The notes: generated by a model from the sequence alone, not told the origin. A DNA stretch of 64,000 nt from Pseudomonas nitroreducens TX1 (GCF_000313755.1 NZ_AMZB01000118.1:62001-126000), one strand, 5' to 3'; shown: positions 42,857-53,389, counted from the first letter of the stretch. Made by a program: numbers and translations.

Positions 42857-45253
42857 CTAATGCGTGCTGATTCGCTCCTTGGAATCAGACTCGCGCTTCT
42901 CATCCTTTGCAACCATCTCGGGAGCCGCATCGGGCAAGGGCTCCGGGGCGTATTGCAGCGCAATTTGCAGGACTTCGTCAATCCATTTAACCGGTTTAAT
43001 AACGAGATCAGCCTTAATATTATCCGGAATTTCCCTAAGGTCTCGTACATTTTCCTCGGGAATGATCACAGTCTTGATTCCACCCCGGTGCGCAGCCAGA
43101 AGTTTTTCCTTCAGGCCACCAATGGCCAGCACTTGACCACGCAGGGTGATCTCGCCGGTCATGGCAACGTCCGCCCGGACCGGGATCTGGGTAATCGCCG
43201 AGACCAGCGCAGTGCACATGCCGATACCCGCGCTAGGGCCGTCCTTGGGCGTGGCGCCCTCGGGCACGTGGATGTGGATATCGTGCTTCTCGTGGAAGTC
43301 CGGGGCGATGCCCAGGCTCTTCGAACGACTACGAACCACGGTCAGCGCAGCAGTGATGGACTCCGCCATGACGTCACCCAGCGAGCCGGTCTTGGTCAGT
43401 GCGCCCTTGCCGGGAACCATGGCCGATTCAATGGTCAGCAACTCGCCACCCACCTGGGTCCAGGCAAGGCCGGTGACCTGGCCGATCTGGTCCTGCTGCT
43501 CGGCCAGGCCGTAGCGGAACTTGCGCACGCCCAGGTAGTTTTCCAGCGAATCCGGAGTCACCACCGCTTCGATGCGCTTGGCCTTGCCACCATCCTTGAC
43601 CGCCTTGCGGCAGACCTTGGCGATCTGTCGCTCGAGGCTGCGCACACCGGCTTCACGGGTGTAATAACGGATGATGTCGCGGGTAGCCGCTTCTTCGAAG
43701 ACCACCTCGCCCTTCTTGAGACCATTGGCCGCAGTCTGTTTCGGTACAAGATATTTCGAGGCGATGTTGATCTTCTCGTCCTCGGTGTAACCCGGAAGGC
43801 GGATGACTTCCATGCGGTCCAGCAACGCTGCCGGAATGTTCATGGAGTTCGCCGTGCAGAGGAACATCACGTCGGAGAGGTCGTAGTCAACTTCGAGATA
43901 GTGGTCGTTGAAATTGTGGTTCTGCTCCGGATCGAGCACTTCCAGCAGCGCCGAAGCGGGGTCGCCGCGCATGTCGCTGCCCATCTTGTCGATCTCGTCG
44001 AGCAGGAACAGCGGGTTGCGCACGCCGACCTTGGTCATCTTCTGAATCAGACGGCCGGGCATGGAGCCGATGTAGGTACGACGGTGACCACGAATCTCCG
44101 CCTCGTCACGCACGCCACCCAGGGCCATGCGCACGAATTTGCGGTTGGTTGCTCGGGCGATGGACTCGGCCAGCGAAGTCTTGCCGACGCCGGGCGGGCC
44201 GACCAGGCAAAGCACCGGGCCCTTGAGCTTCTTCACGCGTTTCTGCACGGCGAGGTACTCAAGGATGCGCTCCTTGACCTCTTCCAGACCGTAATGGTCG
44301 GCATCGAGGATATCCTCGGCCTTGTCCAGGTCATGGCGCACCTTGCTTTCGGCTTTCCACGGCACATTGACCAGCCAATCGATGTAGGAACGCACTACGG
44401 TCGCCTCGGCGGACATCGGCGACATCTGCTTGAGCTTGTTCAACTCGGCGGTAGCCTTGGCCATGGCCTCCTTGGTGAGGCCGGCAGCGTCGATGCGCTT
44501 CTTCAGCTCTTCGACTTCGTTGTGACCTTCATCGATGTCACCCAGCTCTTTCTGGATGGCCTTCATCTGCTCGTTCAGGTAGTACTCGCGCTGGCTGCGC
44601 TCCATCTGCTTCTTCACGCGGCCGCGGATGCGCTTCTCGACCTGCAGCAGATCGATCTCGGCATCCAGCATCGCCAGCACGTGCTCGACACGGGCAGACA
44701 GCTCGGTGATCTCGAGGATTTCCTGCTTCTGCTCGATCTTCAGCGCCATGTGAGCGGCCATGGTATCCACCAGGCGGCCGGGCTCGTCGATGCTGTTGAG
44801 TGAGGACAGGACTTCAGCCGGGACTTTCTTGCCCAACTGGACGTACTGCTCGAATTGGCTGAGCAGGCTACGGGTGAAGACTTCGGATTCGCGCTCGCCG
44901 ACGGAGACCTCGTCAATGATCGACACTTCGGCGCGGCAATAGGCTTCCTCATCGATAAAGCGCTCAACCTGGCCGCGCTGTTCGCCTTCGACCAGCACCT
45001 TGACGGTGCCGTCGGGCAGTTTCAGCAGCTGCAGGACGGTGGCCACTGTACCCATGCGGTACAGGCCGTCGGCGCCCGGATCGTCGTCGGCCGGGTTCTT
45101 CTGCGCCAGCAACAGGATCTGCTTGTCGCGGGTCATGGCGGCCTCGAGGGCCTCGATGGATTTCTCTCGCCCCACGAAAAGCGGGATGACCATGTGCGGA
45201 TAGACCACTACGTCACGCAGGGGGAGCAGGGGCAACTCGACGAGTGTTTTCAT
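42857..45253 (-). CDS. lon: ATP-dependent protease Lon
   Basis: This 798-aa protein has the LON N-domain, the AAA+ module with Walker [10 protein letters not shown] (352-360) and Walker [10 protein letters not shown], and the catalytic dyad S674 (DGPSAGIG) and K717, spaced 43 residues as in E. coli Lon. It degrades unfolded and specific regulatory proteins. It starts after a sigma-32-type promoter and is followed by hupB under its own promoter. Together with clpX, clpP and tig it forms a proteostasis cluster. No anomalies. Confidence 0.97.
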   Translation of the reverse strand: MKTLVELPLLPLRDVVVYPHMVIPLFVGREKSIEALEAAMTRDKQILLLAQKNPADDDPGADGLYRMGTVATVLQLLKLPDGTVKVLVEGEQRGQVERFIDEEAYCRAEVSIIDEVSVGERESEVFTRSLLSQFEQYVQLGKKVPAEVLSSLNSIDEPGRLVDTMAAHMALKIEQKQEILEITELSARVEHVLAMLDAEIDLLQVEKRIRGRVKKQMERSQREYYLNEQMKAIQKELGDIDEGHNEVEELKKRIDAAGLTKEAMAKATAELNKLKQMSPMSAEATVVRSYIDWLVNVPWKAESKVRHDLDKAEDILDADHYGLEEVKERILEYLAVQKRVKKLKGPVLCLVGPPGVGKTSLAESIARATNRKFVRMALGGVRDEAEIRGHRRTYIGSMPGRLIQKMTKVGVRNPLFLLDEIDKMGSDMRGDPASALLEVLDPEQNHNFNDHYLEVDYDLSDVMFLCTANSMNIPAALLDRMEVIRLPGYTEDEKINIASKYLVPKQTAANGLKKGEVVFEEAATRDIIRYYTREAGVRSLERQIAKVCRKAVKDGGKAKRIEAVVTPDSLENYLGVRKFRYGLAEQQDQIGQVTGLAWTQVGGELLTIESAMVPGKGALTKTGSLGDVMAESITAALTVVRSRSKSLGIAPDFHEKHDIHIHVPEGATPKDGPSAGIGMCTALVSAITQIPVRADVAMTGEITLRGQVLAIGGLKEKLLAAHRGGIKTVIIPEENVRDLREIPDNIKADLVIKPVKWIDEVLQIALQYAPEPLPDAAPEMVAKDEKRESDSKERISTH

Positions 45254-45311
45254 GATATTCGGCTCTACAGCGGCACTTGGCCAAAACGATGGGATTGGAC
45301 CCTTCGGGCTA

Positions 45312-45340
45312 AGATGGGGTTAGGACTGGGAAAAAACAAG
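45312..45340 (-). promoter_or_regulatory. Sigma-32-type heat-shock promoter of lon
   Basis: On the minus strand CTTGTTT (45340-45334), a 14-bp spacer and CCCCATCT (45319-45312) match the RpoH consensus CTTGAAA-N(11-16)-CCCCATNT. The promoter lies about 60 bp upstream of the lon start and explains heat induction. Confidence 0.8.
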
Positions 45341-45355
45341 CGCGGTAGATGGGAA

Positions 45356-45379
45356 GAAAAAAGGGGCCCTAGGGCCCCT
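45356..45379 (-). terminator. Rho-independent terminator of clpX
   Basis: AGGGGCCCTAGGGCCCCT is a perfect palindrome; on the minus strand it is followed by a T-tract (45361-45356), 8 bp after the clpX stop. Confidence 0.85.
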
Positions 45380-45386
45380 TCTGGTT

Positions 45387-46667
<1,281 letters not shown>

Positions 46668-46739
46668 TCGATCGTTCCAATCGGGGATATACGTGAAGGA
46701 CAAGATGAAGGCATTCGCAGGCATTTTCAAGCCCGCGAA

Positions 46740-46759
46740 GCGGCCGGATCACCGGCCGC
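46740..46759 (-). other. GC hairpin between clpP and clpX
   Basis: GCGGCCGG-ATCA-CCGGCCGC is a perfect 8-bp stem with a 4-base loop, between the clpP stop and the clpX start. No T-tract follows on the minus strand, so it may attenuate rather than terminate, or protect RNA ends. Confidence 0.5.
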
Positions 46760-46775
46760 GGTATTGCGGAGAGAC

Positions 46776-47414
46776 TCAGCTCGCAGCAGGACGCTGAGTG
46801 AAGACCTGGTCGATCAGACCGTATTTGACGGCCTCTTCGCCGCTCATGAAGCGGTCACGGTCGGTATCGCGGGCGATGATATCCAGCGGCTGGCCGGTAT
46901 GGTGCGCCAGCACCTGGTTCAGGCGCTCCTTGATGAAGAGGATTTCCTTGGCGTGGATCTCGATATCCGAGGCCTGGCCCTGGAAGCCGCCCAGTGGCTG
47001 GTGGATCATCATCCGCGAGTGCGGCAGGCAATAGCGCTTGCCCGCGGCGCCGCCAGCCAGCAACAAGGCACCCATGCTGCACGCCTGGCCCACGCAGATG
47101 GTGGACACGTCGGGCTTGATGAACTGCATGGTGTCGTAGATCGACATGCCAGCGGTCACCGAACCACCCGGGGAGTTTATGTAGAGGTGGATATCCTTGT
47201 CCGGGTTCTCGGCTTCGAGGAACAGCAACTGGGCAACCACGAGGTTGGCCATGTAGTCCTCGACCTGGCCGACCAGGAAGATGATCCGCTCCTTGAGCAG
47301 GCGCGAATAGATGTCGTAGGAACGCTCACCGCGGGCGGACTGCTCCACCACCATCGGCACCAGACCACCAGCGGCCTGAATGTTCGGAACTTGCGGCATA
47401 TAAGGATTATGCAT
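46776..47414 (-). CDS. clpP: ATP-dependent Clp protease proteolytic subunit ClpP
   Basis: This 212-aa serine protease has the triad S113 (GQACSMGA), H138 (RMMIHQP) and D187 (ARDTDRDRF), and the N-terminal propeptide-like segment with [23 protein letters not shown]. It forms the double-heptamer barrel of ClpXP/ClpAP. Start at 47414 ([13 protein letters not shown]) is a short N-terminus differing from P. aeruginosa ClpP1 but the same length class. It is in the order tig-clpP-clpX-lon-hupB-ppiD, the usual gamma-proteobacterial arrangement. Confidence 0.96.
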   Translation of the reverse strand: MHNPYMPQVPNIQAAGGLVPMVVEQSARGERSYDIYSRLLKERIIFLVGQVEDYMANLVVAQLLFLEAENPDKDIHLYINSPGGSVTAGMSIYDTMQFIKPDVSTICVGQACSMGALLLAGGAAGKRYCLPHSRMMIHQPLGGFQGQASDIEIHAKEILFIKERLNQVLAHHTGQPLDIIARDTDRDRFMSGEEAVKYGLIDQVFTQRPAAS

Positions 47415-47459
47415 GTCCGACGATCACTCCCTAATAAAAAGTCATGTCTCTATAGACGC

Positions 47460-47485
47460 ACAAGCCAGCCCGAAGGCTGGCTTGT
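47460..47485 (-). terminator. Hairpin between tig and clpP
   Basis: ACAAGCCAGCC-CGAA-GGCTGGCTTGT forms an 11-bp stem 22 bp after the tig stop. No U-run follows on the minus strand (GCGTCTATAG), so it is likely to be an attenuator or 3'-end stabiliser more than a complete terminator. Confidence 0.55.
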
Positions 47486-47507
47486 GACAATCGAACGAAG
47501 CGCTGGA

Positions 47508-48818
47508 TCAGGCCGCTTGCGGAGCTTCTGCAGGCTTGACCGCTTCTTCGTAGGATACCTGCTTGTCGGTCACATTGGCCTTCTGCAGGACAGTATCTAC
47601 AACTTGTTCTTCCAGTACAACCGAACGAACTTCGTTCAGTTGCTGGTCGTTCTTGTAGTACCAGGAAACAACCTGTTCCGGCTCCTGATAAGCGGAAGCC
47701 ATCTCTTCGATCATTTCGCGAACGCGGGCTTCGTCAGCCTTCAGCTCATGCTGCTTGACCAGTTCGGCGACGATCAGACCCAGCACCACGCGGCGCTTGG
47801 CTTGTTCTTCGAACAGCTCGGCCGGCAGTTGGTCGGGCTTGATGTTGCCACCGAACTGCTGAACAGCCTGAACGCGCAGACGATTGACTTCGTTGCCGAT
47901 CAGGGCTTTCGGAACTTCGATCGGGTTGGTCTCGACCAGACCTTCCATCACCTGGTTCTTCACCTTGGACTTGATGGCCTGACGCAGCTCACGCTCCATG
48001 TTCTTGCGAACTTCGGTGCGGAAGCCTTCCAAGGTGCTTTCCTTCACGCCGAACAGAGCGAAGAATTCTTCGTTCAGTTCCGGCAGCTTCGGCTCGGCGA
48101 CGCTGTTGACGGTAACGGTGAACTCGGCGGCTTTGCCGGCCAGGTCCAGATTCTGGTAGTCCTCGGGGAAGGTCACGTTCAGCACGCGCTCTTCACCGGC
48201 CTTGGCGCCAACCAGGCCCTCTTCGAAGCCCGGGATCATGCGGCCGGAGCCCAGCACCAGCAGGGTGCCCTTGGCGGAACCGCCAGCGAAGGCTTCGCCG
48301 TCGATCTTGCCAACGAAGTCGATGTTCACCTGATCGTCGTTCTGAGCGGCGCGATCAACGGCTTCGAAGCGGGTGTTCTGCTTGCGCAGGATTTCCAGCA
48401 TGTTGTCGAGATCGGCGTCAGCCACGTCGGCCTGCAGGCGCTCGACCTTGATGCCGTCGAAACCGGCAACCTTGAATTCCGGGAAGACTTCGAAGGTCGC
48501 GATGTACTCGAGGCCCTTCTCTTTCTCGAACACTTTCGGTTCGACAGAAGGAGCACCCGCCGGGTTCAGCTTCTGCTCGACCACGGCTTCGTAGAAGGTT
48601 TCCTGGATCAGGTCACCGAGGGCTTCCTGACGAGCGGCGGCTTCGTAGCGCTGACGGATCACGCTCATCGGCACCTTGCCGGGACGGAAGCCAGGAACCT
48701 TGGCGCGACGAGCGGTCTGCTGCAGACGCTTGTTGACTTCGGTCTCGATACGCTCGGCCGGCACGCCAACGGTCATGCGGCGCTCAAGAGCGGAGGTGCT
48801 TTCAACGGAAACTTGCAT
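47508..48818 (-). CDS. tig: Trigger factor (ribosome-bound chaperone)
   Basis: This 436-aa protein has the ribosome-binding N-domain with the signature [18 protein letters not shown], a FKBP-type PPIase domain (about 150-245) with [19 protein letters not shown], and a helical C-domain. It shelters nascent polypeptides. Start at 48818 ([15 protein letters not shown]) with GAGGAA as ribosome binding site is the canonical one. A promoter candidate lies 60-90 bp upstream. Confidence 0.97.
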   Translation of the reverse strand: MQVSVESTSALERRMTVGVPAERIETEVNKRLQQTARRAKVPGFRPGKVPMSVIRQRYEAAARQEALGDLIQETFYEAVVEQKLNPAGAPSVEPKVFEKEKGLEYIATFEVFPEFKVAGFDGIKVERLQADVADADLDNMLEILRKQNTRFEAVDRAAQNDDQVNIDFVGKIDGEAFAGGSAKGTLLVLGSGRMIPGFEEGLVGAKAGEERVLNVTFPEDYQNLDLAGKAAEFTVTVNSVAEPKLPELNEEFFALFGVKESTLEGFRTEVRKNMERELRQAIKSKVKNQVMEGLVETNPIEVPKALIGNEVNRLRVQAVQQFGGNIKPDQLPAELFEEQAKRRVVLGLIVAELVKQHELKADEARVREMIEEMASAYQEPEQVVSWYYKNDQQLNEVRSVVLEEQVVDTVLQKANVTDKQVSYEEAVKPAEAPQAA

Positions 48819-48879
48819 GGATATTCCTCGTGGCACAGACGTAAGCCGGTCCTTCCGGCTCCCAGAATCAAGGGCAAGC

Positions 48880-48908
48880 ATTCTAGTAGCTAGAAATGCA
48901 GAAGTCAC
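48880..48908 (-). promoter_or_regulatory. Sigma-70 promoter candidate of tig
   Basis: On the minus strand GTGACT (48908-48903) and TAGAAT (48885-48880) are 17 bp apart. The -10 is good; the -35 matches 4 of 6. A GC hairpin (AGCCGG/CCGGCT) lies in the leader. Confidence 0.55.
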
Positions 48909-48956
48909 CCTGAGTGGAAGCTGCAGAAATTCACGGATGCGAGAGCTTATGGAAAG

Positions 48957-48984
48957 AAGATGGTGCGGACGGAGAGACTCGAAC
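48957..48984 (-). tRNA. 3' end of tRNA-Leu (attL remnant, not a complete tRNA)
   Basis: On the minus strand the sequence GTTCGAGTCTCTCCGTCC followed by GCACCA is the T-arm, acceptor strand and CCA end of a leucine tRNA. No anticodon arm, D arm or 5' acceptor strand follows to the right: phage DNA begins at about 48985. This is what remains when a phage recombines into the tRNA 3' end. The complete, restored tRNA should be at the right end of the prophage. The tig neighbour of P. aeruginosa also has tRNA genes including a leucine tRNA here. Confidence 0.85.
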
Positions 48985-49161
48985 TCACCACGGGGTGCCC
49001 GGTCTCGCTGGGGGGCGCATTCTGCCTGAGCCCTGGAGCGAGTGTCACCGTGTTTTTGTTCCCAAAGTGTTCCCAGCGCCAGAGAGTGTGGCGGTGGAGA
49101 AGCAGCCCAAACCAGCCCGGCCGGGGCTTTCCGTCGATTTCATGTTGACCCATAAAAATGG

Positions 49162-49434
49162 GGTAATTTTGGTAATTTATTTTCAAAACAGCCTGAAAAC
49201 CCTTTTTGATCAAGGCGTTAGAAGACCTCCCAAAGGTAATTTATTGGTAATTTTGAGGTAATCGAATTACCGTCCAGCAGGGTAAGCTCTGGGAAAAATA
49301 AATATCAATAAAATCAGCTACTTACTGAAAAATTACCTTTCACATTACCCCAAATTACCATTCAAGGTAATCGCTCAAACCTAGAGGCGACGCGCGCTCC
49401 AGGGGCGTTCTGAGCGGGAATTACCGAAATTACC
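49162..49434. repeat. Array of twelve GGTAAT hexamers next to attL
   Basis: GGTAAT occurs perfectly at 49162, 49171, 49235, 49246, 49257 and 49366. Its complement ATTACC occurs at 49266, 49332, 49344, 49354, 49420 and 49429. Copies within groups are 9-12 bp apart, about one helical turn. Ten of the twelve positions mirror each other around 49298 (two sites exactly, three pairs within 2 bp). The stretch is AT-rich and gene-free. Candidates are arm-type sites of the phage integrase, Cox/excisionase sites, or an origin of replication. The position directly beside attL favours recombination sites. Some near matches (GGTAAG at 49281) are not counted. Confidence 0.8.
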
Positions 49435-49616
49435 CTTTTCTGAGATGTCACCCGGAAACAGCAGATCGGGAGGCCATCTGCCGCCACCTGTAAAAGGCCT
49501 CTCAGCGCAGGGATTCGCAGGCATTCCACCGCCTCAGAACGGGCAAACAGCGCACAGTCTGGGCCGCTTGGAGACCTCCGCAGGGGTGAAGAAAAAGTGC
49601 CACCTTTAGCCCGCAG

Positions 49617-49635
49617 GCGTGGCGGGGGGACGACC
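49617..49635 (+). other. Candidate cos site
   Basis: GGCGTGGCGGGGGGACGAC resembles the 19-base cohesive end of phage P2 (GGCGAGGCGGGGAAAGCAC) in the first 12 positions with one mismatch. It lies in the gene-free stretch between the hexamer array and the accessory gene, where phiCTX has cos between att and its accessory gene. The cutting positions cannot be verified from the sequence alone. Confidence 0.55.
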
Positions 49636-49677
49636 GCGCGCGCCGGGTGCTGTCCGGGGCCGATTTTGGCGGATATA

Positions 49678-49693
49678 CTGTACCGATATACAG
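49678..49693 (+). promoter_or_regulatory. LexA (SOS) box
   Basis: CTGTACCGATATACAG is a full match to the gamma-proteobacterial LexA consensus CTGT-N8-ACAG. It lies 17 bp before the ATG of the next gene and overlaps a TATACT -10-like sequence (49674-49679). The gene should thus be repressed by host LexA and induced by DNA damage. Confidence 0.8.
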
Positions 49694-49709
49694 TACTTTT
49701 CAGCCTGCC

Positions 49710-50435
49710 ATGACACCCCCTCAACCCCCCGATCTGGCTTGCTGGTACCGCCGCCTGAACGACTCCAGCGAGCGCATGCGCAACCCTGACCGCTACCACC
49801 AGGCTGTCACGGCAGCCGCGGCCGACCTGCTCGCCCGGCGCGTCATCAACCACCACGAGCACCAGGACATGGCCGACCTTGCCGACGCCGCACTCATGCA
49901 TGCCCGAGAAGAGCTGGCCACTCAGCTGTTCGAGCTGACGGCTATCTATGACGTGGTCGACCCATCCACCGCTGAGCTGGCAGGCTCGATCGTCACCGGC
50001 ACCTACCTGTGCAGTGGGCGCGAGCTGCCAGGGTCCCGAACCTCGATCGAGGGAGTGGTCCGCTACAACAGCGCCGGCCAGCTCAGCATGGTCACAATGA
50101 GCAGTGACGACCTTGGGCCGATCAGAGGGCTGACGTGGACAACGAGGCAAGGTCGCGCTCTGAACCTGATGAAGGTTGCTCAGTACCACCAGGGGCGCAG
50201 CATCCCGTACCTGTGGGACCCTGACTCCTGCCGACTGGCCTTGGATCAGTTGCGCGCACTCCGCGAGGACGGCCAGGACCAGGCTTGTCGGGAGCTGCAG
50301 CGGGTGCTCGCCATCGCCCCGTTCGGCCTGTGCCCGAGCTGCTGCGATCGCTTCGACCTGGTCGATGACTGCGAAAGGTGCCTGGGCCGAGGCATCATCC
50401 GCCGTATCAGCTGCCGCTTGTCGCAAGACCAGTAA
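49710..50435 (+). CDS. SOS-controlled prophage protein of unknown function
   Basis: This 241-aa protein (start MTPPQPPDLACWYRRLNDSS) has no family I recognise. The N-terminal half is helical; the middle has beta-rich sequence with VVRYNSAGQLSMVTM; the C-terminus carries a putative zinc ribbon with cysteine pairs in GLCPSCCDRF and DDCERCLGRG. It stands alone, on the plus strand, with a perfect LexA box just upstream and a terminator just downstream. It occupies the slot between cos and the portal gene where phiCTX carries its cytotoxin ctx and where the P2-like phage 186 has its LexA-controlled antirepressor gene tum near the other cos side. An antirepressor or DNA-damage function is a reasonable guess, nothing more. 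Confidence 0.75.
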   Translation: MTPPQPPDLACWYRRLNDSSERMRNPDRYHQAVTAAAADLLARRVINHHEHQDMADLADAALMHAREELATQLFELTAIYDVVDPSTAELAGSIVTGTYLCSGRELPGSRTSIEGVVRYNSAGQLSMVTMSSDDLGPIRGLTWTTRQGRALNLMKVAQYHQGRSIPYLWDPDSCRLALDQLRALREDGQDQACRELQRVLAIAPFGLCPSCCDRFDLVDDCERCLGRGIIRRISCRLSQDQ

Positions 50436-50542
50436 ATACGCGGCTTCCAGGCCGATTAAGCTGGCTTGGACTGACTAAAAATGGTATGTTTTGATGGGGC
50501 TTTTCATACTGGAGACAGGCAAAAATCCTTGCCTGCAGACGT

Positions 50543-50570
50543 AAAAAAGCCGCCTCGCAGGCGGCTTTGA
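50543..50570. terminator. Bidirectional terminator between the SOS gene and portal gene
   Basis: AAAAAAGCCGCC-TCGCA-GGCGGCTTTG forms an 8-bp GC stem flanked by A and T runs. It lies 10 bp beyond the portal stop on the minus strand and serves converging transcripts. Confidence 0.88.
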
Positions 50571-50579
50571 TATGGCAGG

Positions 50580-51629
50580 TCAGCGCTTGCCCGGCGGCGG
50601 CGGCTCGACGTCCTTGAATCGAATCACTTCCTCCCCTGCCCATTCGTTCACCTGGCGCAACCGCGCCTGCATCGGCTCCAGTTCGTTGGTGGTCCACACC
50701 TCCGACGCCTCCTTGATGGACCCGAAGCCCCCGGCGTTCTGCGGCACCACCCCCAGCAGCTGCGGATAGACACGCAACGCCGCGAGCTGGTCGTCGCGGC
50801 TGATGTTCTTGATCGCCCCAAAATCATCCTTGGCCGCCACCTCGCTGACCGGAATCAACTGGATGCCCTCCTTCTTGCCGTTGGGCGCGTAGACGAACAG
50901 GTTGCGGAAATTGCCCGGGCCCTTCGCGTTCTTCAGCGCGGTGCGCAGGTTGTCGATATCCGCCTGATCCTGGGCGGCGTCGGTCATGTAGAGGATGAAG
51001 CCGGCGTGACTGCCGTTGTTGTAGTACTTGCGGCGGAACAGCGTGGCCGATTCATTGAGCAGCGCGCTCTGCAGGGCGCAGAACCACTCCGGGATGCCAT
51101 ACAGCTCCTGATTGACGTCCGCCTCGCGGAGCTGGAACACGCTTCCGGCCTCAAACTCATGCTCATCCTTCCAGCCCAGCACCTGGAAGAAGACGCCCTC
51201 TTCCACCCCACGGCGCATGTACTTGGCCAGCGGCGGCTGCAGAGCCAGCATGCCCTGCAGCCTGCTGCGCCGCCTCTCGAGGTAGCTGTTACCGAAGGTC
51301 AGCCAGTCCAGGCTGAACTGCTCGAACGCCGCCAAGCTCAGCAGGCGGTGCGGGATGAAGCTCTTCGCCAGCATGTTGCGCTTGAACATCAGCGCCGACT
51401 GGACGTAAGGGCTCGACCGCATGCCCTTGGCCAAGCCGTACATCGACAAGGGCGGCTCATACCAGCGGCCATTGGACCAGCACTCCAGGTAATCGAGGAT
51501 GCCGCGGCTATCCAGCACCGGGGTCGGCTCACCAAAGGTGAAGGCCTCCATGGACGCCTGCGGCGATAGTACTTCGCCCTCGGCGACGGTCGATTGGGTA
51601 GCCAGTTCCTGGCGCGTTGCGGTGCTCAT
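50580..51629 (-). CDS. Phage portal protein (P2 gpQ family)
   Basis: This 349-aa protein matches the PBSX/P2 gpQ portal family: PPLSMYGLAKGMRSSPYVQSALMFKRNMLAKSF, WLTFGNSYLERRRS, and RVYPQLLGVVPQNAGGFGSIKEASEVW are landmarks. It forms the dodecameric gate through which DNA enters the head. The start codon overlaps the terminase stop (shared base at 51629). Minus orientation together with terminase is the P2 late operon P-Q. Length is typical. Confidence 0.94.
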   Translation of the reverse strand: MSTATRQELATQSTVAEGEVLSPQASMEAFTFGEPTPVLDSRGILDYLECWSNGRWYEPPLSMYGLAKGMRSSPYVQSALMFKRNMLAKSFIPHRLLSLAAFEQFSLDWLTFGNSYLERRRSRLQGMLALQPPLAKYMRRGVEEGVFFQVLGWKDEHEFEAGSVFQLREADVNQELYGIPEWFCALQSALLNESATLFRRKYYNNGSHAGFILYMTDAAQDQADIDNLRTALKNAKGPGNFRNLFVYAPNGKKEGIQLIPVSEVAAKDDFGAIKNISRDDQLAALRVYPQLLGVVPQNAGGFGSIKEASEVWTTNELEPMQARLRQVNEWAGEEVIRFKDVEPPPPGKR

Positions 51630-53389
51630 CAGTAGCTCTCCATGAATCCGGTGTTGGCCTTGGTCTGGCCCTCAAGCGGTTCGTTGTGCAGGGCGTGGAA
51701 CAGGGCCCACGCCAGGTCGGCGTGGCCGGTGTTGTCGTTGCGACCGGCGGTATACGTGAACTGCCGCCCGCCAGCGGTCATGGTCTTGCGGATCGCCATC
51801 AGCGACGACGCCAGGTCCGTCCAGCCAGCATCGAACTCAAGCCGGCCGTTCTTGATCACGTCCCAGGCTTTCATCACCAAGCGGACCTTCACTTCGGGGG
51901 AGTAGCTGAAGGTGGTCACGGCCGGGAAGAAGCTGCGCACCAGTTGGGCGACGCCAGTCCCCATCCCGGTGATGTCGATGCCGATATAGGTCACCCAGTA
52001 GCGCTCGGTGACCTTGCGGATGAACTGGGCTTGTGCGGCGAAATCCATCCCGCGGAACTGGTGCCGCTCGAGCACACGGAACTTGCCACCAGCCACCATC
52101 GGCGGCGCCACCACTACCAGGCCGGCGCTATCGCCATTCTCAGCAGGGTCATAGCCGACCCAGACCTGGCGGTCGCCAAACGGGCGCAGGGCGTGCGGCT
52201 TGTAGTCCTCATTCCACTCGAGCCAGCTGTCGACCATGCCAGGCTGCAACATGGCCAGCGGGAAGATGCTCGCGCCGTCGTCGACGAACTCGCACATCAG
52301 CAGGTTCTGGAAGGCCTCGGCATCGTACTCATGGCGCAACTCTTCGAGGTCGAACAGGTCGCAGCCCCGAGCCTCTGCGTCCCGGATAGTCACGATCTGC
52401 CGCCACAGCTTGTCCTCGCAGAGCCTTCCCTGTGCCAGGGCGTCGTGGCTCACGTCGATCTTGATGTGCTGCGCTGTGGGTTTGCCGCGGTTGAATCGCT
52501 CCCCCGTCCAGAACGTGTACGCCTCATGCGCCATGCTCGAGGGCGTCGAGAAGTAGGTCCGGCGGTAGCGCTTCTGCATGGCCATGCCCGACGCGACCTT
52601 GTTCAGTTCCTTGAACTTGTAGGTCCAGAAGAATTCGTCGAAATAGAAATTTCCGTGGTAGCCCTGGGCCGTCCGGGCGTTGGTACCCAGGAAGTGCAGC
52701 TCGGCGCCGTTGGGCAGAATGATCGGGTCGCCGGTCAGGTCCACGCCAACCACGTCCCGGGCAAACGCCTGGATGTAGGCCTTGAAGATGTGCGCCTGGT
52801 TCTTCGACGCCGACAGGAAAATTTGATTGCGCCCAGTCACCAGGGCGTCGATCAGTGCCTCGCGGGCAAAGTAGAACGTGGCACCGATCTGGCGCGACTT
52901 GAGAATCACCCGCGTGCGCATCTCGCCAGCGCGGTACCAATCCTTCTGGTAGTCGAAACTCTCGTCGAGGAAGGCCTCGAGCAGCTTCTCGACCAGTTCC
53001 TCGTCGATGTCGTTTCGCTTGGGCTTGCGCTTGGGCGCCGCGTTGCGCTTCGCCAACTCGGGGTTCAGGTCAGTCTCACTGCCGCCGCCTTGGTAGCGCT
53101 GGATGCGTGCCTGACGCTCCAGTTGGCGATGCAACAGGTCGATTTCCTTGAAGTCGCCGCCGGTCTTCGCGTCCTTCAGGATCAACTGGACGAGACGGGC
53201 TTCCAGCGCCCCACCAATCCGTTCTACGCTGTCGGCCCGGTCCCAGCTGTCGCGATCCTTCCAGCTGTGAAGGGTCTTCTCCTTCTCGTCCAGGAAGTCG
53301 GCGATATCGCAGACACGCCAGCCCATCCAGTACAGGAATTTGGCCTGGCGGCGATTGTCTCGGACGGGAATTTCGGCGGTCACATTCAT
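51629..53389 (-). CDS. Terminase large subunit (P2 gpP family)
   Basis: This 586-aa protein has the ATPase P-loop variant SRQIGAT (165-171) and Walker B YFDEFF (249-254), followed by the nuclease part with WVGYDPAENGDSAGLVVV and IDITGMGTGV, which contain the acidic active-site residues. An N-terminal small helix-turn-helix-like part (about 15-50) is typical for the family. It cuts and packages phage DNA at cos. Its start lies 57 bp from the centre of the late box at 53435-53457. Confidence 0.95.
   Translation of the reverse strand: MNVTAEIPVRDNRRQAKFLYWMGWRVCDIADFLDEKEKTLHSWKDRDSWDRADSVERIGGALEARLVQLILKDAKTGGDFKEIDLLHRQLERQARIQRYQGGGSETDLNPELAKRNAAPKRKPKRNDIDEELVEKLLEAFLDESFDYQKDWYRAGEMRTRVILKSRQIGATFYFAREALIDALVTGRNQIFLSASKNQAHIFKAYIQAFARDVVGVDLTGDPIILPNGAELHFLGTNARTAQGYHGNFYFDEFFWTYKFKELNKVASGMAMQKRYRRTYFSTPSSMAHEAYTFWTGERFNRGKPTAQHIKIDVSHDALAQGRLCEDKLWRQIVTIRDAEARGCDLFDLEELRHEYDAEAFQNLLMCEFVDDGASIFPLAMLQPGMVDSWLEWNEDYKPHALRPFGDRQVWVGYDPAENGDSAGLVVVAPPMVAGGKFRVLERHQFRGMDFAAQAQFIRKVTERYWVTYIGIDITGMGTGVAQLVRSFFPAVTTFSYSPEVKVRLVMKAWDVIKNGRLEFDAGWTDLASSLMAIRKTMTAGGRQFTYTAGRNDNTGHADLAWALFHALHNEPLEGQTKANTGFMESY

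Noticed and set aside
48914-49261. Short frames of 60-115 codons over the attL region, on both strands
   Set aside because: They include the tRNA fragment and the hexamer array, have no ribosome binding sites and no recognisable sequence.
48985-50580. Integrase or repressor gene close to attL
   Set aside because: The only credible gene there is the 241-aa frame, which has no recombinase or repressor motif; the early region must lie beyond the right edge.
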